From: Bog-473 sp963783965
GTDB taxonomy: Bacteria; Actinomycetota; Acidimicrobiia; Acidimicrobiales; RAAP-2
Direction of reading: 5' to 3'
Length of the DNA: 64,000 bases
Assembly (NCBI GenBank): GCA_963783965.1
Contig: CAWAPQ010000009.1
Coordinates: 1-64,000 of the forward strand
The notes beneath the pieces are model-generated. The model did no database searches. It worked only from the letters and a program-made list of their open reading frames with translations, and was not told where the DNA came from. Of this stretch, positions 34,450 through 43,837 are shown one piece after another. Position numbers and translations under genes: made by a program. Within the stretch, counting starts at the first letter, position 1; the number at the start of each line of letters is the position of its first letter.

Positions 34450-35552
34450 GGTGCCCCCACGACCGCTGCGACGGCCTCCACGGTGCGGGCGGCGACCGCG
34501 CCGCTGGACAGCTCGGCGGCGCGACGGGTCCCGGCGGCCGTCAGGGTCGACCGGAGCCGGTCGTCGGTGCACACGCGGTGCACGGCCGCCGCAATGTAGG
34601 AGGGGTCGGCGGCGGCCAGCACCAGCGCGGCGTCGGCCACCGTGTCCGACACCGCACCGGCGCCGCGGGTGACGACGGGCACTCCCGCCACCATCGCCTC
34701 CACCAGCGGGACCCCGAACCCTTCGTGGGCGGACAGCGAGAGGTAGACGTCGGCGGCTCCGAAGTAGGCCGCCAGCGCCGCGTCCGACACCTCACCGGGC
34801 AGGCGCACCGCGGCGGCCAGCCCGAGGTCGTGCACGAAGTCCTGCAGGGCCTTGGTGTACTCGAAGCTCGACGTGCCACCCACCAGGTGCAGGCGGGCCT
34901 TCCCGTCGTAGAGCCGGCGGTACGCCCACAGGGCCTTGACGAGCTCGTGCTGCGCCTTGGAGGGCACGATCCGTCCGACGAACAAGAGGTCGGTGCCACC
35001 GTCGGCCCTGAGCCGGGCCAGCTCGGCGGCCACCCGGACGTCCGGGGAGGCGGTGACGCGTCCGTAGTCGGCCAGGACCGGCACGACCGCGGTGCGCCGG
35101 CAGCCCGCCCGCCGGAGCTCTTCCCGGCTGTACCGGCTCTTGGCCAGGCCGAGCAGGGCCCGGGGGGCCAGCAGCGCCAGCTCGTCGGCCGCCGCAGCCG
35201 CGCGCTGCACGCTCTGGGGCTCCCAGCCGGCGAAGTACTCGGGCCCGGTGAAGTTGTGGAAGTCCAGAATGAGCGGCAGGCCGTGCTCGGCCAGGTAGCC
35301 CGCCACCGCCGAGGACGTCGTGAACTGGTAGATCGCCACGTCGCCCGGTGCGGCATGCTCGGGATACATCCAGTGCTTGAACGCTTCGGGCGCCAGGTCG
35401 TCGTGGATCGCCTCGGCGAAGATCTCCGAGCGCCACCCCGCCGCGCGCAGCGCGTCGCGCAGCTGCAACGCATGGGTCCCGGTGGCGTCGTGCGGGTTGA
35501 GGGTGGCGATGAACTGGTGCACCGCCACCGGCCCCCCGGCGGCGGTGCTCAC
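34446..35552 (-). CDS. GT4-like glycosyltransferase
   Basis: The 368-residue GT-B enzyme has the shared N-terminal pattern VHQFIATLNPHDATGTHALQLRD, LDFHNFTGPEYFAGW in the acceptor half, and LLFVGRIVPSKAQHELV plus LSLSAHEGFGVPLVEAMVAGVP in the donor half. It is coupled at both ends by GTGA overlaps: to the methyltransferase gene upstream and to the next glycosyltransferase downstream. It belongs to the same expanded family as the genes at 25460, 26650 and 27725. It probably adds a sugar to the glycan exported by the Wzm/Wzt system of the same operon. Confidence 0.92.
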   Translation of the reverse strand: MSTAAGGPVAVHQFIATLNPHDATGTHALQLRDALRAAGWRSEIFAEAIHDDLAPEAFKHWMYPEHAAPGDVAIYQFTTSSAVAGYLAEHGLPLILDFHNFTGPEYFAGWEPQSVQRAAAAADELALLAPRALLGLAKSRYSREELRRAGCRRTAVVPVLADYGRVTASPDVRVAAELARLRADGGTDLLFVGRIVPSKAQHELVKALWAYRRLYDGKARLHLVGGTSSFEYTKALQDFVHDLGLAAAVRLPGEVSDAALAAYFGAADVYLSLSAHEGFGVPLVEAMVAGVPVVTRGAGAVSDTVADAALVLAAADPSYIAAAVHRVCTDDRLRSTLTAAGTRRAAELSSGAVAARTVEAVAAVVGAP

Positions 35553-36559
35553 CGCGCCGCGGGCGCGTACGGCGAGGAGATGGCGGACCGGACCGCCGTG
35601 ACGAGGAAGTCATCGCCGCCCGGGCCGGACGCCGCGACGGCCTCGTACCCGCTCTGTCCCAGCAGGCTGCACCACGCCTCGGGTCGCAGTGGCCGGCCGG
35701 CGGCCAGGTCGGTCTCGGGCGGCGAGTCCGCCGCCTCCCAGGCCTGCCGGGTCACCGAGTGCACCACCAGCGTCCCGCCCGGGGCCAGGCGGCTCCCGAT
35801 GGTCGCCAGCAACTGGGTGCGCTCTGCCGCCGCCATCCCCTCGACCGTGCCGCTGAGGACGATGGCACCCAGGCCGGCGGCGGCCACGGCGCGCAGGTGC
35901 GCGCCGACGGGTTCGCTGCGGAGATCGAGCCCACCGAGCTCGGCCGCGTCCATGACGTGGGCGCGGGGATCGACACCGTAGGCATCGGCACCGGCCGCCA
36001 CCAGGCGCCGCACCAGCCAGCCGTCACCGCAGGCGGCATGCAGGGTTCGCCCGGGCGCCTTGGCCACCGCGGCGGCAGCGGGCTCGACCCACCAGGCGTC
36101 GGCCCGCTCGAGGGCGGGGAACGCGACGACGCCGGCGGCGGGCACCCGCTGGCCCTCCACCTGGCGCTCCAGGTCCTGCAGGCGATCGTCCACAATGTGC
36201 AGGGCGCGGCTGACGGCGGAGGCCGACTGGCTCATCTGGTGGGTGAGCCACCCGACGTACCAGAGCAGGAGCGACCGCATGCCCTTCTTGACGGCGGCAC
36301 CGGCCGCCCGCTCGGACTCGACGGGCACCACCGGGTCGATGAACGTGGCCGCGTCGACCATCCGCAGCGCGTCGCCCAGGTCGCCGCCGCGGCCGGCGAC
36401 CGGCGAATGGGCCAGGAAGAGCTCGTCGAGCTCGCGTTCGAGCTTGGGCGGCAGGTCGCCCGACGCCCGGCGCAACCGGACCTCGTCGGCGATCTCCGCC
36501 ATGACCTGCGCGATGTAGGCCTGGGGATCGGCCGGCAGCACGTCGTCGGTGTCACTCAT
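35549..36559 (-). CDS. SAM-dependent methyltransferase-like protein of the glycan operon
   Basis: The 336-residue protein has a helical N-terminal half (KKGMRSLLLWYVGWLTHQMSQS, then HIVDDRLQDLERQVEGQ) and a Rossmann-like half with RTLHAACGDGWLVRRLVAAGADAYGVDPRA and IVLSGTVEGM followed by LAPGGTLVVHSVTRQAW. The ACGDG motif and the VDP acid support SAM binding. It has the same build as the product of 28801-29796. It lies between wzt (21 bases upstream) and a coupled glycosyltransferase. In O-antigen systems that use Wzm/Wzt, methyltransferases often cap the chain and set its length; that role is possible here but not shown. Confidence 0.8.
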   Translation of the reverse strand: MSDTDDVLPADPQAYIAQVMAEIADEVRLRRASGDLPPKLERELDELFLAHSPVAGRGGDLGDALRMVDAATFIDPVVPVESERAAGAAVKKGMRSLLLWYVGWLTHQMSQSASAVSRALHIVDDRLQDLERQVEGQRVPAAGVVAFPALERADAWWVEPAAAAVAKAPGRTLHAACGDGWLVRRLVAAGADAYGVDPRAHVMDAAELGGLDLRSEPVGAHLRAVAAAGLGAIVLSGTVEGMAAAERTQLLATIGSRLAPGGTLVVHSVTRQAWEAADSPPETDLAAGRPLRPEAWCSLLGQSGYEAVAASGPGGDDFLVTAVRSAISSPYAPAAR

Positions 36560-36580
36560 GTTGCGACTCTCGCGGTCCGG

Positions 36581-37855
36581 CTAGGCCAGCGCGGCAGATG
36601 CATCGGCAGCGCTCTCGCTCGAGATGAGCGCGGCGTGGGTGTCCATGCGCAGCATCCCGGTCGTCTTGCCCGGGTTCATCACCTCGAACGTCCCCGCCTC
36701 CTCCTGCCAGTCGTAGAGGATGCCGCCCCGGCTCTGGATCCCGACGGAGAACGAGAACGTGCCGTCGAGGAGAGGCATCTGCACGATGCCGAAGTGCATG
36801 ACGCTCACCCCGCGCGGCGCGTCGATCGGCATGCCGATGATGGACGTGTCGGTGCGCATCAGCAGGCTGCGGTCGGCGTCGTAGATCTCGAGCGAGAAGA
36901 CCACGTCCTCCGTGGGGTACAGCGCCTCGAACTCCACCCTGATGGTGAGGTCGTCGCCCGTGCTCATGTACGGCACGCTGTTGTCGCCCGAGAAGATCCG
37001 GTGAACGGAGCGGAACCGGACCGGCCGCTCGGCGTCGGGCATGGCGTCGGCGCCGAGGGACGTCGGCTTCGCCGGGACCGCCACGAGCTTGGGGTCGGCG
37101 ACCGCCATGCCCGCACCCTCCGCCATCAGGCCCTCACGGAAAATGCGGGTGGCCTCGCCGGGCTCACCCTCTCCCACCAGGTGGCCGTGGCTGAGCACCA
37201 CGCCCCGGTCGCAGATGCTGCGCACGGTGTCGGCCGCGTGCGTGACCAGGAGGATGGTCCGACCCTCCTTCTGGAACTCCTTGACCCGGCCGATGCACTT
37301 GCGCTGGAAGCGCTCGTCACCCACGGCCAGGACCTCGTCGATCACCAGGACGTCGGGGTCCATGTTCACGGCGACGGCGAAGCCGAGCCGCACGTACATG
37401 CCGGACGAATAGAACTTGACGGGACCGTCGATGAACTCCTCCAGCTCGGAGAAGTCCACGATGGCGTCGAAGACCTTGTCCACCTCGCGTTTGGGCATGC
37501 CCATCAGCGAGCCGTTGAGGTAGATGTTCTCCCGGCCGGTCAGGTCCTGCTGAAAGCCTGCTCCCAACTCCAGCAGGCCGGCCAGCTTGCCCCGCACGGC
37601 CACCTCCCCCGAGGTGGGCTGCAGGACGCCGCAGATGCACTTGAGCAGGGTCGACTTCCCCGAGCCGTTGCGGCCGAGGATGCCGACGGTCTCCCCCTCA
37701 CGGACGGTCAGGGAGACGCCGTCGAGGGCCCAGAAGTCCTCGGTGGACTTGCGCTTGCCCCCGTGGATCAGGCGCTCCTTGACGGTCTTGTACTGGCCGT
37801 GGGCCAGACGGAAGCGCTTGGAGACGTCGCGCACGTCGACTGCGAAATCGCTCAC
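36581..37855 (-). CDS. wzt: polysaccharide ABC exporter ATPase with C-terminal carbohydrate-binding domain
   Basis: The 424-residue protein starts at GTG 37855. The ATPase has Walker A GRNGSGKST (61-69), the signature YSSGMYVRLGFA (from 149) and Walker B VLVIDEVLAVGD (169-180), the wording specific to Wzt/TagH exporters. Residues from about 280 form a beta-sandwich (SVPYMSTGDDLTIRVEFEAL, then FSVGIQSRGGILYDWQEEAGTFEV) like the Wzt C-terminal domain that recognises a finished chain end. It works with the permease Wzm, encoded 4 bases upstream, to carry lipid-linked glycan across the membrane. The C-terminal domain predicts that chain ends are modified, in line with the methyltransferase next door. 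Confidence 0.95.
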   Translation of the reverse strand: MSDFAVDVRDVSKRFRLAHGQYKTVKERLIHGGKRKSTEDFWALDGVSLTVREGETVGILGRNGSGKSTLLKCICGVLQPTSGEVAVRGKLAGLLELGAGFQQDLTGRENIYLNGSLMGMPKREVDKVFDAIVDFSELEEFIDGPVKFYSSGMYVRLGFAVAVNMDPDVLVIDEVLAVGDERFQRKCIGRVKEFQKEGRTILLVTHAADTVRSICDRGVVLSHGHLVGEGEPGEATRIFREGLMAEGAGMAVADPKLVAVPAKPTSLGADAMPDAERPVRFRSVHRIFSGDNSVPYMSTGDDLTIRVEFEALYPTEDVVFSLEIYDADRSLLMRTDTSIIGMPIDAPRGVSVMHFGIVQMPLLDGTFSFSVGIQSRGGILYDWQEEAGTFEVMNPGKTTGMLRMDTHAALISSESAADASAALA

Positions 37856-37859
37856 GCGA

Positions 37860-38876
37860 TCAGAGCTCCTCGGCGAAGTTGCCCTCGAGCCGGCCGAAGG
37901 TGGCGAGCGCGACGAGGAAGAGGACCACCCCGAGGACGAGCACGGCCGCCGACGAGGACGGCGTACCAGAGGTACCCGTGCTGGGGCAGCACCGGGGTCA
38001 CCTTGCCCGAGATGATCACGATGGGCTTGTTGTAGAGGCAGCGCTGGAAGGCCAGGACCAGCGGCGTCATCGGGATTGAGCAGGTAGATCCAGGTCAGGC
38101 CGCGCGGGCCCAGCTTGGCCTCGACGGTCTGGTACGAGTACACGATCGGGCAGGCCCAGAACCACGCGGTGAGCACGACCTCAATGAGGTGCTGCGTGTC
38201 GCGCAGGTACACGTTGATGGAGGACAGCAGTATCGCCAGGCCCGAGGCCAGGATGACCCCGGCAATGAGGGCCAGGATGAGAAGCGGGAAGTAGGCCGGG
38301 TCGGGCGCAGACCGCAGGATCGACCATGAAGATCACCATGACGATCGCCTGAAAGAAGAAGAAGACGCAGGCCGAGCCGACCGCCGCCAGCGCGAGGATC
38401 TCGCGGGGGAAGGAGACCTTCTTGACGATCCCCGCATTGTTCACGACGACGCCGGTACCGGTCAGGAGGCCCAATTGGAAGAGGTTCCACAAGAGCAGCC
38501 CGGCGAAGAGATAGATGACGAAGTTCGGCATCTTGTTGTCCAGCAGGATGGAGAAGACGAAGAAGTAGATGGCCAGCGTCATGGCCGGCGCGACCATGGA
38601 CCACACAAGCCCGAGGACCGAGTTCTTGTACTTGACCTTGATTTCGGTTCGGACCAGGTAGATCAGGAGCTCGCGCGACAACCAGATCTCATGGAGCCGC
38701 TTGCGGACGCTGATGGTGGGCGTGACGACGCGCGTCACCGAGCCCCGTCGGGCCATGCTCCGGCTCGCGCCGGCCGCCTCCGCCGCGACCGGCGAGCGAT
38801 CGGCTACCCGTAGCTCGGTGTCCTCCTCGAATCGCCGGTCTGCGTCCGACGAGGAGGCCGGGACGTCGACTGCCAC
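37860..38876 (-). CDS. wzm: polysaccharide ABC exporter permease, three frameshifts
   Basis: Reading from GTG 38876 gives the ABC-2 permease start with RELLIYLVRTEIKVKYKNSVLGLVWSM and AIYFFVFSILLDNKMPNFVIYLFAGL. The frame then breaks three times. Removing one extra C (plus strand) at 38321, 38071 and 37950 joins FMV-ILRSAPDPAYFPLL, WIYLLNP-MTPLVLAF and AVLV-AAVLVLGVVLFLVALATFGRLEGNFAEEL. The stop at 37860 is then reached in a 337-residue product with about six membrane segments, the normal length. Three equal one-base insertions in one gene with no other decay point to sequence errors. It lies 2 bases after clpP and 4 before wzt. Confidence 0.88.
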
Positions 38877-38878
38877 GT

Positions 38879-39496
38879 CTATTTGTTCCCTGCCGCCGCC
38901 GTGGCCGTCGACCGGTCGATGACCTTGTCGATGAAGCCGTACTCGCAGGCCTCGTCCGCCGTGAACCAGCGGTCGCGGTCCGAGTCCGTCTCAATCCGCT
39001 CGAGGGGTTGCCCGGTGTGGAAGGCGATGCGCTCCGCCATCATCCGCTTGAGGTAGATGATCTGCTCCGCCTGGATGGCGATGTCGGCGGCCTGACCCTG
39101 CATCGCCCCTGACGGCTGGTGCATCAGGATCCGCGAGTGCGGCAGGGCGTAGCGCTTGCCGGGGGCGCCGGCGCAGAGGAGGAATTGGCCCATGCTGGCC
39201 GCCAACCCGACGCAGATGGTCGAGACATCGGGCCGGACGTACTGCATGGTGTCGTAAATGGCCAGCCCGTCGGTGACGGAGCCGCCCGGCGAGTTGATGT
39301 AGAGCGAGATGTCCTTCTCCGGGTTCTCGGCCTCCAGGAGGACGAGCTGGGCGCACACCAGGTTGGCGGTGGACTGGTCGATGGCGCTGCCGATGAAGAC
39401 GATGCGCTCCTGCAGGAGCTGCTGGAAGACCCGGCCGCTGGACTCGAGATCGGCCCCTGCGGCCGTGATGCGGGGGGTTTCAGATGCGTTGTTCAT
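38879..39496 (-). CDS. clpP: ATP-dependent Clp protease proteolytic subunit
   Basis: The 205-residue serine protease subunit has the triad S101 (VGLAASMGQFLL), H126 (SRILMHQPSG) and probably D175 (DSDRDRWFTA). NSPGGSVTDGLAIYDTMQ is the family block that lines the chamber. It forms barrel rings that degrade proteins handed over by ClpX or ClpC. No clpX or second clpP is adjacent, unlike the usual actinobacterial clpP1-clpP2 order. Its stop is 2 bases from the Wzm start, so it seems to share a transcript with the glycan exporter. Codon 1 is the ATG at 39496, giving a normal short propeptide. Confidence 0.96.
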   Translation of the reverse strand: MNNASETPRITAAGADLESSGRVFQQLLQERIVFIGSAIDQSTANLVCAQLVLLEAENPEKDISLYINSPGGSVTDGLAIYDTMQYVRPDVSTICVGLAASMGQFLLCAGAPGKRYALPHSRILMHQPSGAMQGQAADIAIQAEQIIYLKRMMAERIAFHTGQPLERIETDSDRDRWFTADEACEYGFIDKVIDRSTATAAAGNK

Positions 39497-39575
39497 GGCG
39501 ATGAGGCTAGTGGGCGGAGGGGGCACCCGTAGGCACACCGCCGTACACTCCCTGTTCACCCCCCATGACGGGGCC

Positions 39576-39662
<87 letters not shown>

Positions 39663-39700
39663 CCCCGGTCGCCGGCACGAGACCCGGTAGGTTCGTCGGC

Positions 39701-40744
39701 GTGCCCCACGTCGTCGCGGCACCCGACAAATTCCGCGGCACCGTGTCGGCCGGCGAGGTGGCCGCCGCCATCGCCGGTGCGGCCCGAGCGGCCGGCTGGA
39801 CCGCGGACGAGGTGCCCATGTCCGACGGCGGCGAAGGCCTGCTGCTGGCCCTGGGCGGCGCGGCCCAGACGACCACGGTCGCGGGCCCGCTGGGCGCCCC
39901 GGTCGAAGCCGAGTGGCGCCTCCTGGCGCAGGTTCCCGGGCGCGGTCCACTGACGGCCGTCGTCGAGATGTCGCGTGCGGCGGGTCGCGCCCTGCTGCCG
40001 CGGCCGCGGCGCGACGACCCGGTGCGGGCCACCACGGCCGGCGTGGGCCAGCTGCTCCTCGCCGCCCGCGACGCGGGGGCGCGGCGCATTGTGATCGGCT
40101 GCGGTGGTTCGTCGACGACCGACGGTGGGCTCGGCGCGTTCGAGGCGGTGGGCTCGCCGGACGCGTTGCGCGGGATTGAGCTCGTCGTCGCCTGCGATGT
40201 GACGACACGCTTCGGCGACGCCGCCCGGGTGTTCGGTCCCCAGAAGGGCGCCACACCCGCGCAGGTGATGGAGCTCAGCGCACGACTCGTCGCGGTGGCG
40301 GACCGCTACCGGCGCGAGACGGGCGTCGACGTCACCGCCGTACCGGGCGGCGGTGCGGCGGGCGGGCTGGCCGGCGGGCTGGTGGCGCTCGGGGCCCGCA
40401 TCGCGCCCGGCTTCGACTTCGTCGCCGAGCTGGTCGGCCTGGGCGAACGTATGGAGCACGCAGATCTCGCCGTCACCGGGGAGGGCCACGTCGACCCGCC
40501 CTCCTTTCACGGCAAGGTGCCGGGCGGCGTGCTCGCACTGGCCCGCGCCCGTGGCCTCCGCGGCAACGCGCTGCCGGTCCTGTGCGTCGCAGGGGGTGCC
40601 GACGCGTCCGTGTTGGCCTCGCCGCCCGCCGGCCTGGACGTGGTCAGCCTGACCGCCCGCTTCGGCCGGGCCAGGGCGCGCGGGGAGACAACCGCGCTGA
40701 TCGGCCTGGTCACCGCCGAGGCGCTGTCCCGGTTTTGCCCCTGA
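39701..40744 (+). CDS. glycerate kinase (GarK/GlxK family)
   Basis: The 347-residue enzyme shows APDKFRGTVSAGEVAAAI at the start, MSDGGEG near residue 40, GCGGSSTTDGGLGAFEAVG, FGPQKGATPAQV and VPGGGAAGGLAGGLVALGA, all hallmarks of the type I glycerate kinases. It phosphorylates D-glycerate to 2- or 3-phosphoglycerate and links glyoxylate or serine breakdown to glycolysis. Start is GTG at 39701, 39 bases after the tRNA-Leu. It is followed by an SDR gene on the same strand after 113 bases. Confidence 0.93.
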   Translation: MPHVVAAPDKFRGTVSAGEVAAAIAGAARAAGWTADEVPMSDGGEGLLLALGGAAQTTTVAGPLGAPVEAEWRLLAQVPGRGPLTAVVEMSRAAGRALLPRPRRDDPVRATTAGVGQLLLAARDAGARRIVIGCGGSSTTDGGLGAFEAVGSPDALRGIELVVACDVTTRFGDAARVFGPQKGATPAQVMELSARLVAVADRYRRETGVDVTAVPGGGAAGGLAGGLVALGARIAPGFDFVAELVGLGERMEHADLAVTGEGHVDPPSFHGKVPGGVLALARARGLRGNALPVLCVAGGADASVLASPPAGLDVVSLTARFGRARARGETTALIGLVTAEALSRFCP

Positions 40745-40857
40745 ACGAGCCCATCGGCCACACTGCTGGCGCGCCGCGGCGGCCATGGGCCCCATCGCCG
40801 GCCTCCCCACCCGGGACGGCCGGTCCGGCGCGTGGACCGACACAGGGAGGCATCACC

Positions 40858-41769
40858 ATGGGACTGCTCGACGGCAAGGTGGCGGTCGTCACCGGCGCAG
40901 GACGAGGGATCGGCCGCGAGGAGTCATTGGTGCTGGCCGCCGAGGGCGCCCGGGTCATCGTCAACGACGTCGGCGCCGGGCTGCACGGCGAAGGTTCGCA
41001 GGACGCGCACCCGGCCGAGGAAGTGGTGGCGCTCATCAAGGACCAGGGCGGCGAGGCGGCGGTCAACGGCGACGACATCAGCTCGTGGGCCGGTGGCAAG
41101 AACGTCGTGGAGCAGGCGATCGACACGTTCGGCTCGCTCGACATTCTGGTGAACAACGCCGGGATCCTCCGCGACAAGATGTCCTTCAACATGGACGAGT
41201 CGGACTGGGACGACGTGATCAGGGTCCACCTCAAGGGCCACTTCGCCGCCACCCACCACGCCGCCGTCTACTGGCGCAACCGGGCCAAGTCGGGTGAGGA
41301 CGTCACGGGCCGCATCATCAACACCTCCTCGGAGGCAGGGTTGTACGGCAGCGCCGGGCAGGCCAACTACGCAGCCGCCAAGGCCGGCATCGCCGCGCTC
41401 ACGTGGGTGGAAGCCCGCGAGCTCGGCCGCTACGGAGTCACCGCCAACGCCATCGCGCCCCGTGCGCGCACCCGGATGACCGAGACCATCTTCGGCGGCG
41501 ACGGCATGAGTGCCGGCGCCGACGGCTTCGACGCCTGGGACCCGAAGAACATCGCCAACGTGGCGGCGTTCCTCGCCGCGCCGGCCTCGGCCGACATCAC
41601 CGGCCAGATCCTCATCGTCTTCGGCGGCAACATTTACGCGGTGAGCGCCTTCAAGGCGGTCGGCCAGGTCACGCGCGACGCCGCCTGGTCACCCGAAGAG
41701 CTGGTCGCCGCGAAGGGGGACCTCTTCAAGGGCGTCAGCTCCGGGGTGCCGGACTTCAGCTTCCTGTAG
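40858..41769 (+). CDS. SDR family oxidoreductase, multifunctional-enzyme-type 3-hydroxyacyl-CoA dehydrogenase-like
   Basis: The 303-residue SDR begins MGLLDGKVAVVTGAGRGIGREE with the TGxxxGxG motif at 13-20. It has VNDVGAGLHG after strand 2, as in peroxisomal multifunctional enzymes, NNAGILRDKM (LVNNAG block plus the RDK typical of this group), and catalytic S, Y and K in IINTSSEAGLYGSAGQANYAAAKAG. It should act on 3-hydroxyacyl-CoA or a related alcohol. AGGGAGG precedes the ATG by 7 bases. It is not operonic with obvious beta-oxidation genes, so its exact pathway is unclear. Confidence 0.92.
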   Translation: MGLLDGKVAVVTGAGRGIGREESLVLAAEGARVIVNDVGAGLHGEGSQDAHPAEEVVALIKDQGGEAAVNGDDISSWAGGKNVVEQAIDTFGSLDILVNNAGILRDKMSFNMDESDWDDVIRVHLKGHFAATHHAAVYWRNRAKSGEDVTGRIINTSSEAGLYGSAGQANYAAAKAGIAALTWVEARELGRYGVTANAIAPRARTRMTETIFGGDGMSAGADGFDAWDPKNIANVAAFLAAPASADITGQILIVFGGNIYAVSAFKAVGQVTRDAAWSPEELVAAKGDLFKGVSSGVPDFSFL

Positions 41770-41918
41770 GCCGGACGACACCTTCATTGCGAGACCGGGC
41801 CCGTCGGGCTGCGGTGCCGGTGAGGCGACCCTGACCGCTGCCCACGGTGGCGCCGGTCGCGACTGCTACCTTGCCCAGCGATGCAGACGGCTCCCGCCCG
41901 GTCGTCGCTCCACCCCTC

Positions 41919-43767
41919 GTGAGTGACACTGCTGCCGTGCTGACGCAGGAGGCGGCGGAAGACCGCCCCCGGCACGCCCGCCGGGCGACAGCCCGCCCGT
42001 GGCACGTGACCGCCGGCGTGGCCGTCGTCTATCTGGCCCTGTCGGTCCTGGCCAACCGGAGCGCCTGGGCCCACGGCATCGGGCACACGATCCAGACATC
42101 GGGGGGCAACGACGTCTCCGAGGAGATCTGGTTCCTGGCCCAGACGCCCTGGGTCCTCCTGCACGGCCACAACCCGTTCGTCAACGACTGGCTGAACGCG
42201 CCGGTCGGCATCAACCTGATGGACAACACCACCATGCCCCTGTTGGGCATTTTGGGCTTCCCCATCACCGTGCTGTTCGGCCCCATCGCCACGTTCAACG
42301 TGATGGTCGACCTGTCGATCTTCGCCTCGGCTCTGAGCTTCTTCGTCATGGCCCGGCGCTACGTGCGCTGGTGGCCCGCCGCCTTCGTCGGGGGCCTGGC
42401 CTATGGCTTCTCCCCGTTCACGGCGGCCACGGCGAACGGCCACATCTTCCTGTTGTTCCAGGCCGTCCCGCCATTGGTGATCCTCTTCGTCGACCGGTTC
42501 CTCCGATCGGACGAGACCTCCCCCGTCTGGTCCGGCGTTGCGGTCGGCCTCTGCTTCGTGGTCCAGTTCTACGTTTCGACCGAGGCCTTCGCCTCGCTCG
42601 CCGTCATGACCGGCATCGCCGCGGTCCTCGGCGCCGGCGTGGTGCTGTCGGAAGCACGTGCCGCTCGACCGGAGGCGGTTGGCGACCTTCGCCGGGTGCG
42701 CGGTCGTCGTCGTCGCGCTGGGCGTCGGCTACGGCGCATGGCTCGCCGTGGCCGGGCCCCATCACATCACCGGCCCGGCCCAACCGGCCCCTGCCATCGC
42801 GTCCATTTCGGTCGATCCGGTCGGTCTGGTCGTGCCGACCATCGACCAGCACTTCACCCTCGGCCACGCCCCATTGGGCGACTCGCTGGTGGCGCTCCGG
42901 GACTCGCAATGGCACATCGTCTTCGACTCGCCGATTGAGAACGGCTCGTACCTCGGCGTCCCGCTCCTGCTTGCACTGGTGGCGGGCAGCATTTTGCTGC
43001 GACGGAGGCGGCTGGCCCTCTTCTGCACGGCCATGGGAGCGATCGCGTTGCTCATGTCCATGGGCTCCCATCTCCACGTCGACGGGCACCGGACCGGCAT
43101 CCCGCTGCCGTTCATCGTGATTGAGCACCTCCCGCTGCTGAACAGCAGCGTGGCTGCGCGGTGGATCACGTATTTCTGGCTCTTCGCGGCGTTGCTGCTC
43201 GCGCTGATCCTCGACGCCATCCATCGGGCCGTGGCGGCCGACGGCCGCCTGGGCCACCTCGGCGCGGCGTCGCTGACCGGCCTCGTCGCTGTCGTGATTC
43301 TGGTGCCGCTCCTGCCGGCCTGGCCCTACCAGTCCGCGTCGGCGGCCGTCCCGTCGTGGTTCACCGGCGGTGCGCGTTCCCTCCCCGCCGGCTCGGCCGC
43401 CCTCGTCTACCCGCTCGCCACTCCCTCCGACGACTCCTCCATGCTGTGGCAGGCCATGGCGAACATGCAGTTCCGCCAGCCCGGCGGGTTCGCCGTCATT
43501 CCGGGCGCGAACGGCGTCAACACGTTCAACGGCGATCCCTCCCCGCTCGCCACCGTGCTGGGCCAGTGCGAGGGCGGAGCCGCGTCGGTGGACTTCCCGG
43601 CGGCGGACGTGCGGACCCAACTGCGGCGATGGCAGACCGAGACGGTGGCCGTGGTCCCGACCGCGCCGGGCGCTGCGTGTGCCACGAAGCTCTTCACCCG
43701 GGCCCTGGGTCCGCCCCAACGCCAGGGGGGCGTGCTCGTGTGGCCCGATCTCCGGAACGGCTCGTGA
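41919..43767 (+). CDS. polytopic membrane protein (glycosyltransferase-like), frameshifted near 42650
   Basis: Two frames form one protein of about 615 residues. The first runs from GTG 41919 through VVYLALSVLANRSAW, YGFSPFTAATANGHIFLLFQ and VVQFYVSTEAFASLAVM to GAGVVLS. Dropping one G at 42650/42651 continues it as KHVPLDRRRLATFAGCAVVVV through many membrane helices, to a C-terminal soluble part ending WPDLRNGS. About ten membrane segments and the loop with HNPFVNDWLNAPVGINLMDN recall GT-C type or DUF6541-like membrane proteins. No catalytic motif can be named with certainty. It follows an SDR gene and lies before an F420 oxidoreductase, with no operon link. Confidence 0.75.
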
Positions 43768-43837
43768 GCGTCCGATCCTGATCCGAACCGGCGGGGTGCC
43801 TGACGCACGCCGCGCCGATGTGCGGCAACATGGCGGC

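Noticed and set aside
35759..38035. Plus-strand open frame of 758 codons opposite wzt and a methyltransferase
   Set aside because: It is a low-complexity shadow of well-supported minus-strand genes. The same holds for other long antisense frames such as 23606-25459, 30496-32103 and 42604-44058.
38233..38321. Selfish or phase-variable switch in wzm from repeat slippage
   Set aside because: The extra bases are not in long homopolymers or tandem repeats, so slippage-based phase variation is not supported.
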